Source: an uncultured Desulfobacter sp. (GTDB lineage Bacteria; Desulfobacterota; Desulfobacteria; Desulfobacterales; Desulfobacteraceae). From it: a stretch of 64,000 nt of DNA. The notes under the pieces are model-generated. The model saw only the letters and a program-made list of their open reading frames with translations. It searched no databases and had not been told where the DNA came from. The position numbers and the translations under genes were made by a program. Within the stretch, counting starts at the first letter, position 1. Each line of letters begins with the position of its first letter. The DNA lies in NCBI RefSeq assembly GCF_963666675.1, contig NZ_OY762929.1:4746001-4810000 (forward strand), in the 5' to 3' direction. Below are positions 9,093 to 17,897 of the stretch, one piece after another.

Positions 9093-9225
9093 AACCTGGC
9101 TCAGTAACAAATAAATCCGGCCAGTAACATTTAATCCTGGCCCAGTAACGAATAAAGATGGCCAGAATTGAACTGTAGAAACGATTAATTCTGGCCGAAA
9201 ATTTTTATTAAATCAGGCCAGGGCG
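9093..9225 (+). repeat. Transposase-binding-like repeats at transposon right end
   Basis: Immediately after the split ATPase gene is a run of short direct repeats built on the core (C)CTGGCC(C)AGTAAC followed by an AT-rich tract. Clear copies are at 9093-9108, 9114-9128 and 9133-9149, about 20 bp apart, with weaker CTGGCC or AGGCCA cores near 9157, 9190 and 9215. Tandem 20-bp-spaced sites at the end of a Tn7/Tn552-type element are typical of transposase-binding sites, so this probably marks the right end. No matching left-end array was found in 2980-3240. Confidence 0.6.
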
Positions 9226-9284
9226 ATTATGAAATCAGGCTGCTACAATTATCTACCTTCCTATTTTTTCAGGCTGTTAATCAC

Positions 9285-9380
9285 TGATGGTCTCGTAAAA
9301 AGTCGAAATGGCAAATTTACCATCAATATCAGTATGTTACAGCTGAAAATGCCAAAATCGGACTTTTTACAGGACCATCA
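9285..9380. repeat. 96-bp MITE-like inverted-repeat element
   Basis: Twenty-base arms TGATGGTCTCGTAAAAAGTC (9285-9304) and GACTTTTTACAGGACCATCA (9361-9380) are inverted copies with 18 of 20 matching. The 56 bp between them have no coding potential. The size and perfect outer ends suggest a miniature inverted-repeat element or a REP-like sequence rather than a terminator. Confidence 0.6.
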
Positions 9381-9569
9381 AAGTTTAATCTCTTAACAAT
9401 CCCAAAAGGGATCTCCCATCCGGATATACAGATCATTGCGCATAAATTGAACCATGAATCCTTGGAGCCTGCAACGGTTGTGTCTTCCGCAGAGAAGCCG
9501 TTGGCTGCCAACAACAATAAAACAGTTGACAGGCACAAAAAAGACCTGCTACTCGTTAGTCTATCATAA
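9381..9569 (+). pseudogene. Possible C-terminal remnant of an unknown gene
   Basis: An open frame runs directly out of the inverted-repeat element and ends with TAA at 9567-9569. It reads KFNLLTIPKGISHPDIQ, then a polar, Lys/Asn-rich tail, and contains no start codon of its own with a ribosome site. This could be the tail of a gene whose front was lost when the flanking repeat or transposon arrived, or it could be chance. No family is recognised. Confidence 0.25.
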
Positions 9570-9610
9570 GAAAGTTTTAATAGCTATGGTATGTTATCAA
9601 TGGTGAATGC

Positions 9611-10561
9611 ATGAAGATAATCCAACCCGGAGCCCCTCAACCGACTTCAGATCCTAACCGATTCAAGATGGAGTTGCCATCGTTACCCGGCCGGGGTAGA
9701 TACGAAATTGATGTTTTCAGTTCAGGTTTGAAGCTGGTCGTCATGCACACGGAATTACATCATCCCATACAGATACAAAAAACGGTTGTAGAACCTATTG
9801 TGGGTTTGGGTTTTTGCCTGGCCGGAAAATTTGGTGCCTATTTCATGCCTTCAAAGCCCGGGTTAAAGATCCGGGCCGGACAAAGCGGGCTTTTTACTTT
9901 TCCCAAGGACGTAGAGATTACAGAACATTTACCAGTCGACCACATGCTCAGAATATACCTGATGCTTGAAGGAGACCTTTTATCATCTTTTACCCAAGGA
10001 GATGAAGACAATTTCTCGCCGGTAATCAAAAGCCTGGAGAAAAAGCGGCCCAACCGCGTGGTCCATGCCACCACAGCCTTGATGCGTGCCGTCCTGTATC
10101 AAATTCTCCATTGCCCCTACTGCGGCAAAGCCAAACATCTCTACCTTGAAAGCAAGGCCATGGAATTGCTTTCCCACAAATTGGCACAGCTTCACCCGTC
10201 CTTTAATTGTCCTGGAAACGAATTAACACGTTCTGATTATGACCGGATCATACATGCTGCCGAAGTGCTTGTGGACAACCTGGATAATCCGCCGAATACA
10301 AAAGAACTGGCCCGATCCGTCGGCTTGAGCGGCAGTAAGTTAAACCGATGTTTTCGCAGTGTTTACGGTGCCTCCCCCTTTGAATATCTGCGCAACCATC
10401 GCCTGCAAACCGCCATGCAGCTTCTTCAAAGTGGTGAAATCAATGTGACGGAAGCTGCACTGAGTGTCGGTTACGCCAACCTCAGTTATTTTTCCAAAGC
10501 CTTTAAAACCATGTTCGGGGCGCCCCCGGGAGAGTTTTTGCACAATTCCACGCCCAACTAG
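9611..10561 (+). CDS. AraC-family regulator, PchR-like (module 1)
   Basis: Transcription regulator of 316 residues. The N-terminal 200 residues resemble the ligand-sensing half of PchR/YbtA-type regulators (LGFCLAGKFGAY, then GLFTFPKDVEI). The C-terminal 100 residues hold two helix-turn-helix motifs, NTKELARSVGLSGSKLNRCFRSVYG and VTEAALSVGYANLSYFSKAFKTMFG, the second carrying the AraC signature. It lies 180 bp upstream of, and on the same strand as, a TonB-dependent receptor, the arrangement seen for siderophore-sensing PchR-type regulators. It probably activates that receptor and perhaps the operon at 13.1-19.7 kb. The inducer is unknown. Confidence 0.88.
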   Translation: MKIIQPGAPQPTSDPNRFKMELPSLPGRGRYEIDVFSSGLKLVVMHTELHHPIQIQKTVVEPIVGLGFCLAGKFGAYFMPSKPGLKIRAGQSGLFTFPKDVEITEHLPVDHMLRIYLMLEGDLLSSFTQGDEDNFSPVIKSLEKKRPNRVVHATTALMRAVLYQILHCPYCGKAKHLYLESKAMELLSHKLAQLHPSFNCPGNELTRSDYDRIIHAAEVLVDNLDNPPNTKELARSVGLSGSKLNRCFRSVYGASPFEYLRNHRLQTAMQLLQSGEINVTEAALSVGYANLSYFSKAFKTMFGAPPGEFLHNSTPN

Positions 10562-10741
10562 CCTCTTTTTGAGGCGGCCACGTAATAGAAGTTTGAATCT
10601 GCAGCGTCAAAAAAATAATCTCAAACGTTAGCCGCATTTTATCTCTTCTGCTATTCAGTTTACCTAAGAATTCTTTGTTTATATAATATCATGATTGATT
10701 GGCGGCAATATTATCTCAAGCTCAAAACAACAAAGGAAAAG

Positions 10742-12724
10742 ATGATGAGGATAAGCTTCAAAAAAATCTGTTGGATTACAGTGTGTTGCTTTGTATCTGC
10801 CATGGGTTATGCAGAAGAAAAGGATGCTGAAGTGCTGGAAACCATAACGGTTACAGCCCAGAAAACGGAAGAAAACGTTCAGGAGGTACCGGTTGCCATC
10901 AGTGTATTTGATGACGTTGCGCTTGAAGACAGGATGGTGGAAACCCTGGATGATATTGCCAAATACACGCCCGGCTTAACCATTATTAATTATGGGGCGG
11001 CAGTAAAATATGCCCCTTCCATTCGTGGATTGTATGCGGATTACACTACGGGGACCTCCACGGCCGGACTGTTCATTGACGGCGTACCGGTAACAAATGG
11101 ATTGGGTTTTGATGAAACTCTGATGGATATTGAACGTATAGAGGTGCTCAAAGGCCCCCAGGGCACGCTCTATGGGAAGAACACCGAAGTTGGGGCGGTG
11201 AATGTTATCACCAAAAAACCGACTAATGAAACAAGGGCACGCATTACCGGTGAACTTGGAGAAGATAACAAACGCAGCCTGACTGCACACATAAGCGGTG
11301 CGATCGTAAAAGACAAACTTTATTTGGGCATCTCCGGTAAACATTATGAAAAGGATGGCTTTGTCGAAAACACAACAACCGGTGAACCCGTTGATGACAG
11401 AGAACATAATTATGGAAAGATTTATTTACGGATGACACCAACCGACAACCTGGAAGCTTCCCTGATCTCTTCCTACATCAAATACGATAACGGAGGCAGC
11501 ACCTCAGGATCACCAAAAGCTGAGAACCGAACGGTCAGCAACGATCTGGATACGTTTAACAAGTCCTCTGTGTGGTCGAATTCGTTAAATATCAGCTATG
11601 CATTGAATGAAAGCCTTACCTTTACCTCCATTACCGCCTATAGATATTTTAATGAGTATCTTGCCAATGATTTTGATTACACAAGTGACCCAAGTCAAAA
11701 ATTTCATATCTTTGCCGATTCCACGTATGAAACCCTTTCCCAGGAATTGAGAACAAATTACGAAGTTAACCGGATCAATCTGGTCTCAGGAATCTATTTG
11801 GAATCAAGTGAGACCAAGTATGATAAAGACAGAGACACGGCCTCGAGCTATGTAGATGGGAGTGGAGAGTCCAACACCGACTCCATCGGTATTTTTTCCC
11901 ATTTGACCTATAAGATCACCGATAGACTGTCTGCTCTGGCCGGTCTCAGATATGACAAGGTGAAGTTGGAAGATAAGGATGCAAGCCAAAGTATTGATTG
12001 TAGTGAAAATGAACTTTCACCAAAGGTAGGATTAACCTATGACCTGCTGGACAATGTCATGACCTATGTGACCGTTGCCAAAGGCTACCGTTCCGGAGGA
12101 TTTAATTACCTTGAGGGATATCCCGAGACATATGCCCCTGAAATTTTATATTCCTATGAGATTGGGGCCAAGGGCATTTTGGCAAACGGCAAATTGTCCT
12201 GGGATGTGGCGTTCTATTACATGGATATCACGGATATGCAGGTGAATGTGTATGTTGATGCTGAAAATATGTATGAGACCAACGCTGCCGAAGCGACATC
12301 CATGGGGGTGGAGGCCTCGCTGACATACCAGATAACCCGGGGCCTTAACCTGTTTGCCGGTTTTTCGTATAATAAGACGGAATTCGATGAATACAACGAC
12401 GGATTCACTGATTACAGCGGGAACAAAACAACCTTTTCACCGGACTATAATTATACCCTGGGGATGAAATACCGTGCTGAGCAAGGGTATTATGCAAGTG
12501 CGGATCTAAGCGGATACGGGGATATGTATCTGGATCTTGACAATGAGTATAAAAAACCGGCCTATGAACTGGTCAATGCAAAGATCGGTTATGAAACAGA
12601 AAAATATGATATCTATCTGTATGCCAGGAACTTGTTTGACCGCAATTATGATAGTGAGGGCCAATATTACAATTATTATTCCCAGCCCAGGGAAATAGGG
12701 ATGAGCGTTACGTATCGTCTTTGA
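10742..12724 (+). CDS. TonB-dependent outer-membrane receptor 1
   Basis: Outer-membrane receptor of 660 residues that imports a ligand using TonB energy. Start at 10742 (ATG-ATG) follows AAGGAAAAG; a frame from 10691 lacks a signal-peptide-like N-terminus. Signal peptide about residues 1-24 (cut after GYA). A TonB-box-like ETITVTA is followed by the plug domain with the hallmark VLKGPQGTLYGKN; the barrel contains AKGYRSGGFN and ends in an aromatic, beta-stranded C-terminus (REIGMSVTYRL). The length and motifs fit the FyuA-like siderophore receptor group. It is the most divergent of the four receptors from the pair at 23.2 and 43.8 kb. Confidence 0.92.
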   Translation: MMRISFKKICWITVCCFVSAMGYAEEKDAEVLETITVTAQKTEENVQEVPVAISVFDDVALEDRMVETLDDIAKYTPGLTIINYGAAVKYAPSIRGLYADYTTGTSTAGLFIDGVPVTNGLGFDETLMDIERIEVLKGPQGTLYGKNTEVGAVNVITKKPTNETRARITGELGEDNKRSLTAHISGAIVKDKLYLGISGKHYEKDGFVENTTTGEPVDDREHNYGKIYLRMTPTDNLEASLISSYIKYDNGGSTSGSPKAENRTVSNDLDTFNKSSVWSNSLNISYALNESLTFTSITAYRYFNEYLANDFDYTSDPSQKFHIFADSTYETLSQELRTNYEVNRINLVSGIYLESSETKYDKDRDTASSYVDGSGESNTDSIGIFSHLTYKITDRLSALAGLRYDKVKLEDKDASQSIDCSENELSPKVGLTYDLLDNVMTYVTVAKGYRSGGFNYLEGYPETYAPEILYSYEIGAKGILANGKLSWDVAFYYMDITDMQVNVYVDAENMYETNAAEATSMGVEASLTYQITRGLNLFAGFSYNKTEFDEYNDGFTDYSGNKTTFSPDYNYTLGMKYRAEQGYYASADLSGYGDMYLDLDNEYKKPAYELVNAKIGYETEKYDIYLYARNLFDRNYDSEGQYYNYYSQPREIGMSVTYRL

Positions 12725-13115
12725 CACTTGGGCAGCGAGGTCCCCATAAACAATTTCATCCCGGAGTAAACTGATAGGAAGACGCTTGTTGCCTCCCCCT
12801 TTCAAAAAAGTAAAAATGGCAAGTCCCCCATAAAACCGGGGGCTTGATTAATAACCGCCCAAAGCTCCCTGTTAAAAGCGCCTAACGGTTCGGCTTAATC
12901 AACTAAACGCATCTGTTCGCAACCTCTCTTTCAAAACTGTCAAGCTTTCCGGGTCCCCACTGAGGTGATGCCACTTTGTAGCATCATGAGGGGGCTTGAT
13001 TCCCGATCCGGGTAAAAATAATCCCGATCCGGGTAGAAGTTTATACTAAGTCATGTTAGGAACCCCACCATGTTAGGAAACTCTAACTTAAACTGAAATA
13101 ATTCAAGGAGGACCC
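12725..13115 (+). promoter_or_regulatory. Intergenic region with hairpin and tandem operator-like repeats
   Basis: This 391-bp gap separates receptor 1 from the RND operon. At 12820-12846 is a G+C-rich hairpin (CAAG-CCCCC against GGGGG-CTTG with one bulged T), a possible terminator for the receptor but without a T-run. At 13002-13013 and 13023-13034 the 11-bp palindrome CCCGATCCGGG followed by T occurs twice, exactly 21 bp apart, which is two helical turns. At 13052-13062 and 13069-13079 CATGTTAGGAA occurs twice, 17 bp apart. The paired repeats sit 37-114 bp before the operon start and look like regulator sites; which regulator binds is not known. Confidence 0.5.
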
Positions 13116-13937
13116 ATGTTAAACCAGCCGGGGAAAAAATATGATTTCATTCCTCTAATCTATTTTCTTTCTATTTTTATTCTTCTTTTAAGCCCCCTTG
13201 TTAAAGACAAGGCCGTCGCGGCCACCCTGACGGGCCGGGATATTATGGTCATGGTGGATGAGGCCCCGGACGGGGATGACAGAACATCCACCATTGAGAT
13301 GGTGTTAATTAACCGCCGGAACAAAAAACGGGTCCGGATGATGTCATCCTTTGGCAAAGATTACGGTAAGGACACCAAAAAGCTGATGGGCTTCAAAAAG
13401 CCCATGGATATCAAGGGAACATCCTTTTTGTCCTGGGAGTACGATGACCCGTCCAGGGACGATGACAAATGGCTCTACATGCCGGCCCTGCGAAAAGTCA
13501 GGCGTATTTCAGGGGCATCCACCAACGACTACTTCATGGGATCGGATTTCACCTATGACGATATGGGGGACCGGAATGTGGACGAGGACGACCACACCCT
13601 TATCGGGGAAGAGGCTGTGAACGGCCATGACTGCTGGAAGATCAAATCCATCCCCAGGGAAGATGACTCACTTTATGACGAAAAAATTATCTGGGTCCGC
13701 AAAGACGCCCATAAAACGATTAAGGCCGAATATTACGATGCCCAAGGGTTGATCAAGACCTATACAGTGGAAGATCTGCGCGAGTACCAGGGATTTTGGA
13801 CCGTGTTTAAGATGAAGATGGAGAATCACCGGGAACAGCATACCACCCTGATGACCCTGTCCAATCTTGAGTACAATACCGGTGTGGACGACGGATTTTT
13901 TAGCGTCAACACCATATCCAGGGGACATCTGCGGTGA
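13116..13937 (+). CDS. LolA-like periplasmic outer-membrane lipoprotein-sorting protein
   Basis: Secreted protein of 273 residues with an N-terminal hydrophobic signal (about residues 12-36, ending near AVAATL). The body resembles the LolA/LppX-like fold found in proteins annotated as outer-membrane lipoprotein-sorting (ASTNDYFMGSDFTYDDMGDRN, then VNGHDCWKIKSIPR and KIIWVRKDAHKTIKAEYYDA). Start follows AAGGAGG. It is the first gene of an operon with a beta-barrel protein and an RND pump, a set found together elsewhere, where the LolA-like protein probably carries a hydrophobic cargo across the periplasm. The next gene starts within its stop codon (GTGA overlap). Confidence 0.8.
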   Translation: MLNQPGKKYDFIPLIYFLSIFILLLSPLVKDKAVAATLTGRDIMVMVDEAPDGDDRTSTIEMVLINRRNKKRVRMMSSFGKDYGKDTKKLMGFKKPMDIKGTSFLSWEYDDPSRDDDKWLYMPALRKVRRISGASTNDYFMGSDFTYDDMGDRNVDEDDHTLIGEEAVNGHDCWKIKSIPREDDSLYDEKIIWVRKDAHKTIKAEYYDAQGLIKTYTVEDLREYQGFWTVFKMKMENHREQHTTLMTLSNLEYNTGVDDGFFSVNTISRGHLR

Positions 13938-15154
13938 GCAAGGCTCTTTTAGCCATTGTCAGCCTGATCATGCTGTTTGCGCAGGTTTTATTACCTGCCC
14001 CCCGGCCTTTGATGGCCATGGAGACTGAATTTTCAGGTTTCCTGGAGACCCGGCACAACGCCCAGGTTAAATCGCCCAACGATATTCTGGCTTCGGAAAC
14101 CCTGGCCCGGCTGGAACTGACCGCCTGCCAGGGAAACTTTACAGCCTTTGGGGCGGTCAATCTGTCGGCCAACCATCTCCTGGAAGATGAGTCGGGGATA
14201 AGCCTGCACGAGGGTTATCTGGACTATGTCCTGAACAACATAACCATCCGGGCAGGCCGTCAGATCATCATCTGGGGCCAGGCAGACGGTATCCGGATTG
14301 TGGATAATGTATCGCCCCTGGACTACACAGAAAACATCACCCGGGACTTTGACGAAATGCGCATGGCCGTGGACGCCCTGAATCTCAAGTATGCCTCCGG
14401 ATGGGGAGATCTTCAGCTCTTATGGATCCCTGTTTATAATTCCGGGGAACAGCCATCAAAGGACAGCCCCTGGTATCTTGGCGGCTATGGGAACAACACA
14501 TTGCTGCCCAAGGACGAACCGGATGACCCGTTTAAAGACAGTGAACTGGCATTACGATATACCCTGTACCTGTCCGGCATGGATCTGGCTTTTTCCTATT
14601 TTTACACCTGGAATGACTTTCCCTGTTACCAGCGGTCCGGCACGGCCCTGGAACCGGTATACGACCGGATGCATATCCTGGGCGCGGAGTTCTCAAAACC
14701 CTGGGGCGAGTTTGTTTTTAGGACTGAGGCGGCTTATTTTGCGGGCAGTCTGGTCCAGGGATATGCCCGCGATTACTTTACCACGGAAAAGGACCGGGTC
14801 AAATGGCTCACCGGCCTGGACTGGTATCCCGGAAACGACTGGACCCTGTCCTGGCAATACGCCCAAAGCCATATCCTGGATTCCGGGGCAGGCCTTACCG
14901 AAAGCGATTGTACCAAGACCATTACACTCAGCGTTTCAAAGGATCTGTTCAGGGAAAAACTGACTCTGTCGGCTTTCGGATATATGGACATTGACAAAAA
15001 GGACGGCCTGGTCCGGCTCACGGCAGAATACGAATTCATCGACAACCTGGAAGTCTTTTTAGGAACCGACATCTTTGCCGGGGACCGGGAAGGGTCCTAT
15101 GGCCGGTATAAAGACAACACCCAGGTCTGGACGAAAATAAAATACCATTTTTAA
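13934..15154 (+). CDS. Outer-membrane beta-barrel protein, DUF1302-like
   Basis: Protein of 406 residues with a signal peptide (MSKALLAIVSLIMLFAQVLL..., cut near residue 28) and a long run of alternating hydrophobic and polar strands typical of a porin-like barrel, ending in IKYHF with terminal Phe, the usual barrel end. The segment ITIRAGRQIIIWGQADGIR resembles the conserved core of DUF1302-like barrels. It starts with GTG overlapping the stop of the LolA-like gene, and the pump gene follows 10 bp later. Together they would form an envelope-spanning transport route. The assignment to DUF1302 is by resemblance only; the barrel prediction is firmer. Confidence 0.65.
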   Translation: MSKALLAIVSLIMLFAQVLLPAPRPLMAMETEFSGFLETRHNAQVKSPNDILASETLARLELTACQGNFTAFGAVNLSANHLLEDESGISLHEGYLDYVLNNITIRAGRQIIIWGQADGIRIVDNVSPLDYTENITRDFDEMRMAVDALNLKYASGWGDLQLLWIPVYNSGEQPSKDSPWYLGGYGNNTLLPKDEPDDPFKDSELALRYTLYLSGMDLAFSYFYTWNDFPCYQRSGTALEPVYDRMHILGAEFSKPWGEFVFRTEAAYFAGSLVQGYARDYFTTEKDRVKWLTGLDWYPGNDWTLSWQYAQSHILDSGAGLTESDCTKTITLSVSKDLFREKLTLSAFGYMDIDKKDGLVRLTAEYEFIDNLEVFLGTDIFAGDREGSYGRYKDNTQVWTKIKYHF

Positions 15155-15164
15155 AGGATTGATC

Positions 15165-17555
15165 ATGATTAACATTAATAAAATCAATCAGCTATTTGAA
15201 CGGTTCGGCAGTTGGATCATCCGGCTGCGCTATTTAGTAGTAGCCGTGTTTATTCTGGCCCTGGTGTTCGGGTTTGCCGGGCTAAAAAGGATTCAAACCG
15301 ATGCGGGCTGGGATAAATGGCTTCTGGACACCTCAAAGCTGAAAATGGCCGAGGATGAATTTAAGGAAATTTTCGGCAACAACGACTATGTGGGGGTATT
15401 GGTTGAATCGGACCAGATGTTCAATCCGGAGACCCTGACCCTGATACGGACCTTGGGCAAAGAGCTGAAAACCCAGGTACCCTTTGCCGATGACGTTCTG
15501 TCCATCACAGACTGCGAATTTTCCCTGGGTCATGAAGGCGGAATTGAAATTATCACACCGGTACCCGACCCCATCCCCCGGGACAACACCACCCTTGCAG
15601 ATATCCGGCGGCAGATTCTGGACAAAAAAATGCTCAACGGCAAATTGATTTCAGCCGACGGGCGGTTCTCATGGATTATTTTGAGGTTGACCCCCTACCC
15701 CGAAGGCTGGCGAAGCAAGGACAACAAAGCTGCGGATATGGTGGTCGGAGAAGTCGCGGCCTCCATCATCCGCCAGGACAAGTATTCGTCCTTGAATCCA
15801 AAATCGTCGGGTATGCCGATTATTGCCCATGACAAAACCGCATTTTATAAACACGAGATGTCCCGGACCATGGGGCTGTCCCTGATTGTTTCCCTTGTGG
15901 TGCTGTCAATTGCATTGCGGTCCGTAAAAGGCATCGCCATGACGATTATCGTCACCGCCGGATCTGTGATCCTGACTTTTGGTATTCTGGGCTGGATCGG
16001 TAAACCCATTGATGTGGCCATGATCATGATGCCCTTATATCTTGGCATTGCCGTATCCATCGGGTACTCCATTCATATTTTTTCATTTTTCAAGCGCCAC
16101 TTTATTAAAACCGGAAAAAGAAAAGAGTCGGTCCGTCTGGCCGTCAAAGAGACGGGCTGGCCTATTTTGTTCACGGCCCTGACCACGGTGGGGGCGCTTT
16201 CTTCCTTTCACTTTGTGGATGTCAAGCCGGTGCGCTGGATCGGATCATCCACCTCTTTGCTGGTCTCCATTGTTTTTCTCATGGTGGTCATTATGATCCC
16301 TGCCCTGCTCTCCTTTGGAAAGGACCAGGATGTAAAAAGAGTCCGGTTGCACTCCAATGCTCTGCTGGAAAACCTGATGGCAAAACTGGCCAATCTGGTT
16401 CTGGCCCGGCCGGTCCCCATTATGATCATATTTATTCTGGGCGTCCTGACAACAGCGGCAGGGCTGCGCTATTTTGAGGTCAACTTTGATGTCCGCAAAA
16501 ATGCAGGACTTAAGGTGCCTTACGTAAACCGGTTGGATCAGGTATGCAAATCACCTTTGGGCGCCTTGTACTCTTATAACGTGGTGGTGGAATTCCCCAA
16601 CGAGGACATGGCCCGGGAACCGGACAACTTAAAAAAGCTGGATCTGCTGGAACAAGAGGCATTAAGCTTTCCTTTAACCAAAAAGGTTACATCCATTACC
16701 GAAATCATCAAGGATATGAACCAGGTGCTTCACGATGGTGATTCCCGTTTTTTCGGTATTCCTGACAGCCGGGAGATGGTGGCCCAGATCATGCTGCTCT
16801 ATGAAAATGCCGGTGGCCGGGAAGCGGAAAAATGGATTGATTACGAATACCGGCGCCTGCGTATGACTATCGACCTGAAGGACTACAACACGGTTGAGGT
16901 ATACCGGGAACTGAACCAAATCACCCAAAAAGCCCACGCGCTCTTTCCCGGGGCAAACGTGACCCTGGCCGGTTCCGTGGCCCAGTTTACGGTGATGCAG
17001 GATATTGTTTCCAAGGGCCAGCTCACCTCCTTTCTCATCGCCATCTGTGTGATAACGGGACTAATGGTCCTGGTTTTCGGCAACCTTAAAATCGGCTTGA
17101 TCGCCATGATTCCCAACATCACCCCAGCCTTGGCCGTGGGTGGGCTCATGGGGTGGATGCGGGTGCCCCTGGACCTGATGACCATCACGATTATGCCCAT
17201 GCTGTTGGGGCTTGCCGTGGACGATACCATCCATTTTATCAACCATGCCAAGCTGGCCTTTGAACAAAAGCGAGACTATGCCGACGCCATCCGCCACACC
17301 TTCAGCGCCATCGGGATTCCGCTTTTGTTTACGTCCCTGATCCTGACGGCCAATTTCAGCGTGTACTTAAGTTCTCCGGCCAAGGTTTTGTTTTATTTAG
17401 GCATTTTCACAGGCACAGGCATCATGACCGCCCTGTTGACCGATTATTTTGTCACCCCGGTCCTGCTCAGAACGCTGAAGGCATTTGGCCCGGAAACCAT
17501 TGCCGACCGGGAAACACAACCCCAAGTCCATTTAAATAAGGAGGTGACCCAATGA
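15165..17555 (+). CDS. RND/MMPL-family inner-membrane transporter
   Basis: Transporter of 796 residues in the RND superfamily (MMPL/HpnN-like). The ATG at 15165 has AAAGGA upstream. Two repeated halves are visible: an N-terminal membrane helix (residues about 18-38), a periplasmic domain, then five-to-six helices including GIAVSIGYSIHIFSFF; a second periplasmic domain; and a second helix bundle including GLAVDDTIHFINHAKLAFEQ. The paired Asp in the last motif matches the proton-relay Asp residues of the family. Unlike tripartite AcrB-type pumps there is no membrane-fusion protein gene here; the LolA-like and barrel proteins probably take that place. Proteins of this type export lipids or hydrophobic molecules. 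Confidence 0.88.
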   Translation: MININKINQLFERFGSWIIRLRYLVVAVFILALVFGFAGLKRIQTDAGWDKWLLDTSKLKMAEDEFKEIFGNNDYVGVLVESDQMFNPETLTLIRTLGKELKTQVPFADDVLSITDCEFSLGHEGGIEIITPVPDPIPRDNTTLADIRRQILDKKMLNGKLISADGRFSWIILRLTPYPEGWRSKDNKAADMVVGEVAASIIRQDKYSSLNPKSSGMPIIAHDKTAFYKHEMSRTMGLSLIVSLVVLSIALRSVKGIAMTIIVTAGSVILTFGILGWIGKPIDVAMIMMPLYLGIAVSIGYSIHIFSFFKRHFIKTGKRKESVRLAVKETGWPILFTALTTVGALSSFHFVDVKPVRWIGSSTSLLVSIVFLMVVIMIPALLSFGKDQDVKRVRLHSNALLENLMAKLANLVLARPVPIMIIFILGVLTTAAGLRYFEVNFDVRKNAGLKVPYVNRLDQVCKSPLGALYSYNVVVEFPNEDMAREPDNLKKLDLLEQEALSFPLTKKVTSITEIIKDMNQVLHDGDSRFFGIPDSREMVAQIMLLYENAGGREAEKWIDYEYRRLRMTIDLKDYNTVEVYRELNQITQKAHALFPGANVTLAGSVAQFTVMQDIVSKGQLTSFLIAICVITGLMVLVFGNLKIGLIAMIPNITPALAVGGLMGWMRVPLDLMTITIMPMLLGLAVDDTIHFINHAKLAFEQKRDYADAIRHTFSAIGIPLLFTSLILTANFSVYLSSPAKVLFYLGIFTGTGIMTALLTDYFVTPVLLRTLKAFGPETIADRETQPQVHLNKEVTQ

Positions 17556-17878
17556 AGAAAAATTTAGCCCCATTGTTTGCAGGCCTCATCGCCCTGCTGC
17601 TTGTCACAGGCCCGGCCTTTGGCCACACCCTTTTCATGAATCTGACAGACAACGAGGATGGCACCGTGTCCGTGGAAGGCATGTTTTCCACCGGGGCAAC
17701 AGCTGCGAACCTGCCCTTGTATCTGCTGGATGCAAATGAAAAACAAATTTTAAAGGTCAAACTGGATGAAAACGGAGAAGCCGAATTTAACATCCCGGAT
17801 CAGCCGTATACCGTATTTCTGGACGGCGGCCCGGGACACACCGTTCGCGAAGACGGACCCATGAAGACAAAAGAATAA
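17552..17878 (+). CDS. Small periplasmic protein with predicted N-terminal His
   Basis: Protein of 108 residues starting within the pump stop codon (ATGA overlap). A signal peptide of 24 residues ends PAFG, and the mature protein is predicted to begin HTLFMNLTDNEDG. The remaining 84 residues look like a single beta-sandwich domain (GTVSVEGMFSTGATAANLPLYLLD, then EFNIPDQPYTVFLDGGPGH). It resembles the small NikL-like periplasmic subunits of nickel/cobalt uptake systems, but this is a weak resemblance. The predicted N-terminal His is shared with the next protein and is a potential metal ligand. Confidence 0.6.
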   Translation: MKKNLAPLFAGLIALLLVTGPAFGHTLFMNLTDNEDGTVSVEGMFSTGATAANLPLYLLDANEKQILKVKLDENGEAEFNIPDQPYTVFLDGGPGHTVREDGPMKTKE

Positions 17879-17897
17879 ACCTAAAAGGAGAAATCAC

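Noticed and set aside
3250..9225. CRISPR-associated transposon (Tn7-like)
   Set aside because: The element has resolvase, DDE transposase and AAA ATPase, but no TniQ gene, no cas gene and no CRISPR-like array anywhere in the window; Tn552-like is the simpler reading.
12955..12994. Riboswitch before the RND operon
   Set aside because: A small hairpin (GATGC with GCATC, outer CCCC with GGGG) is present, but the cobalamin- and Moco-riboswitch core motifs are not.
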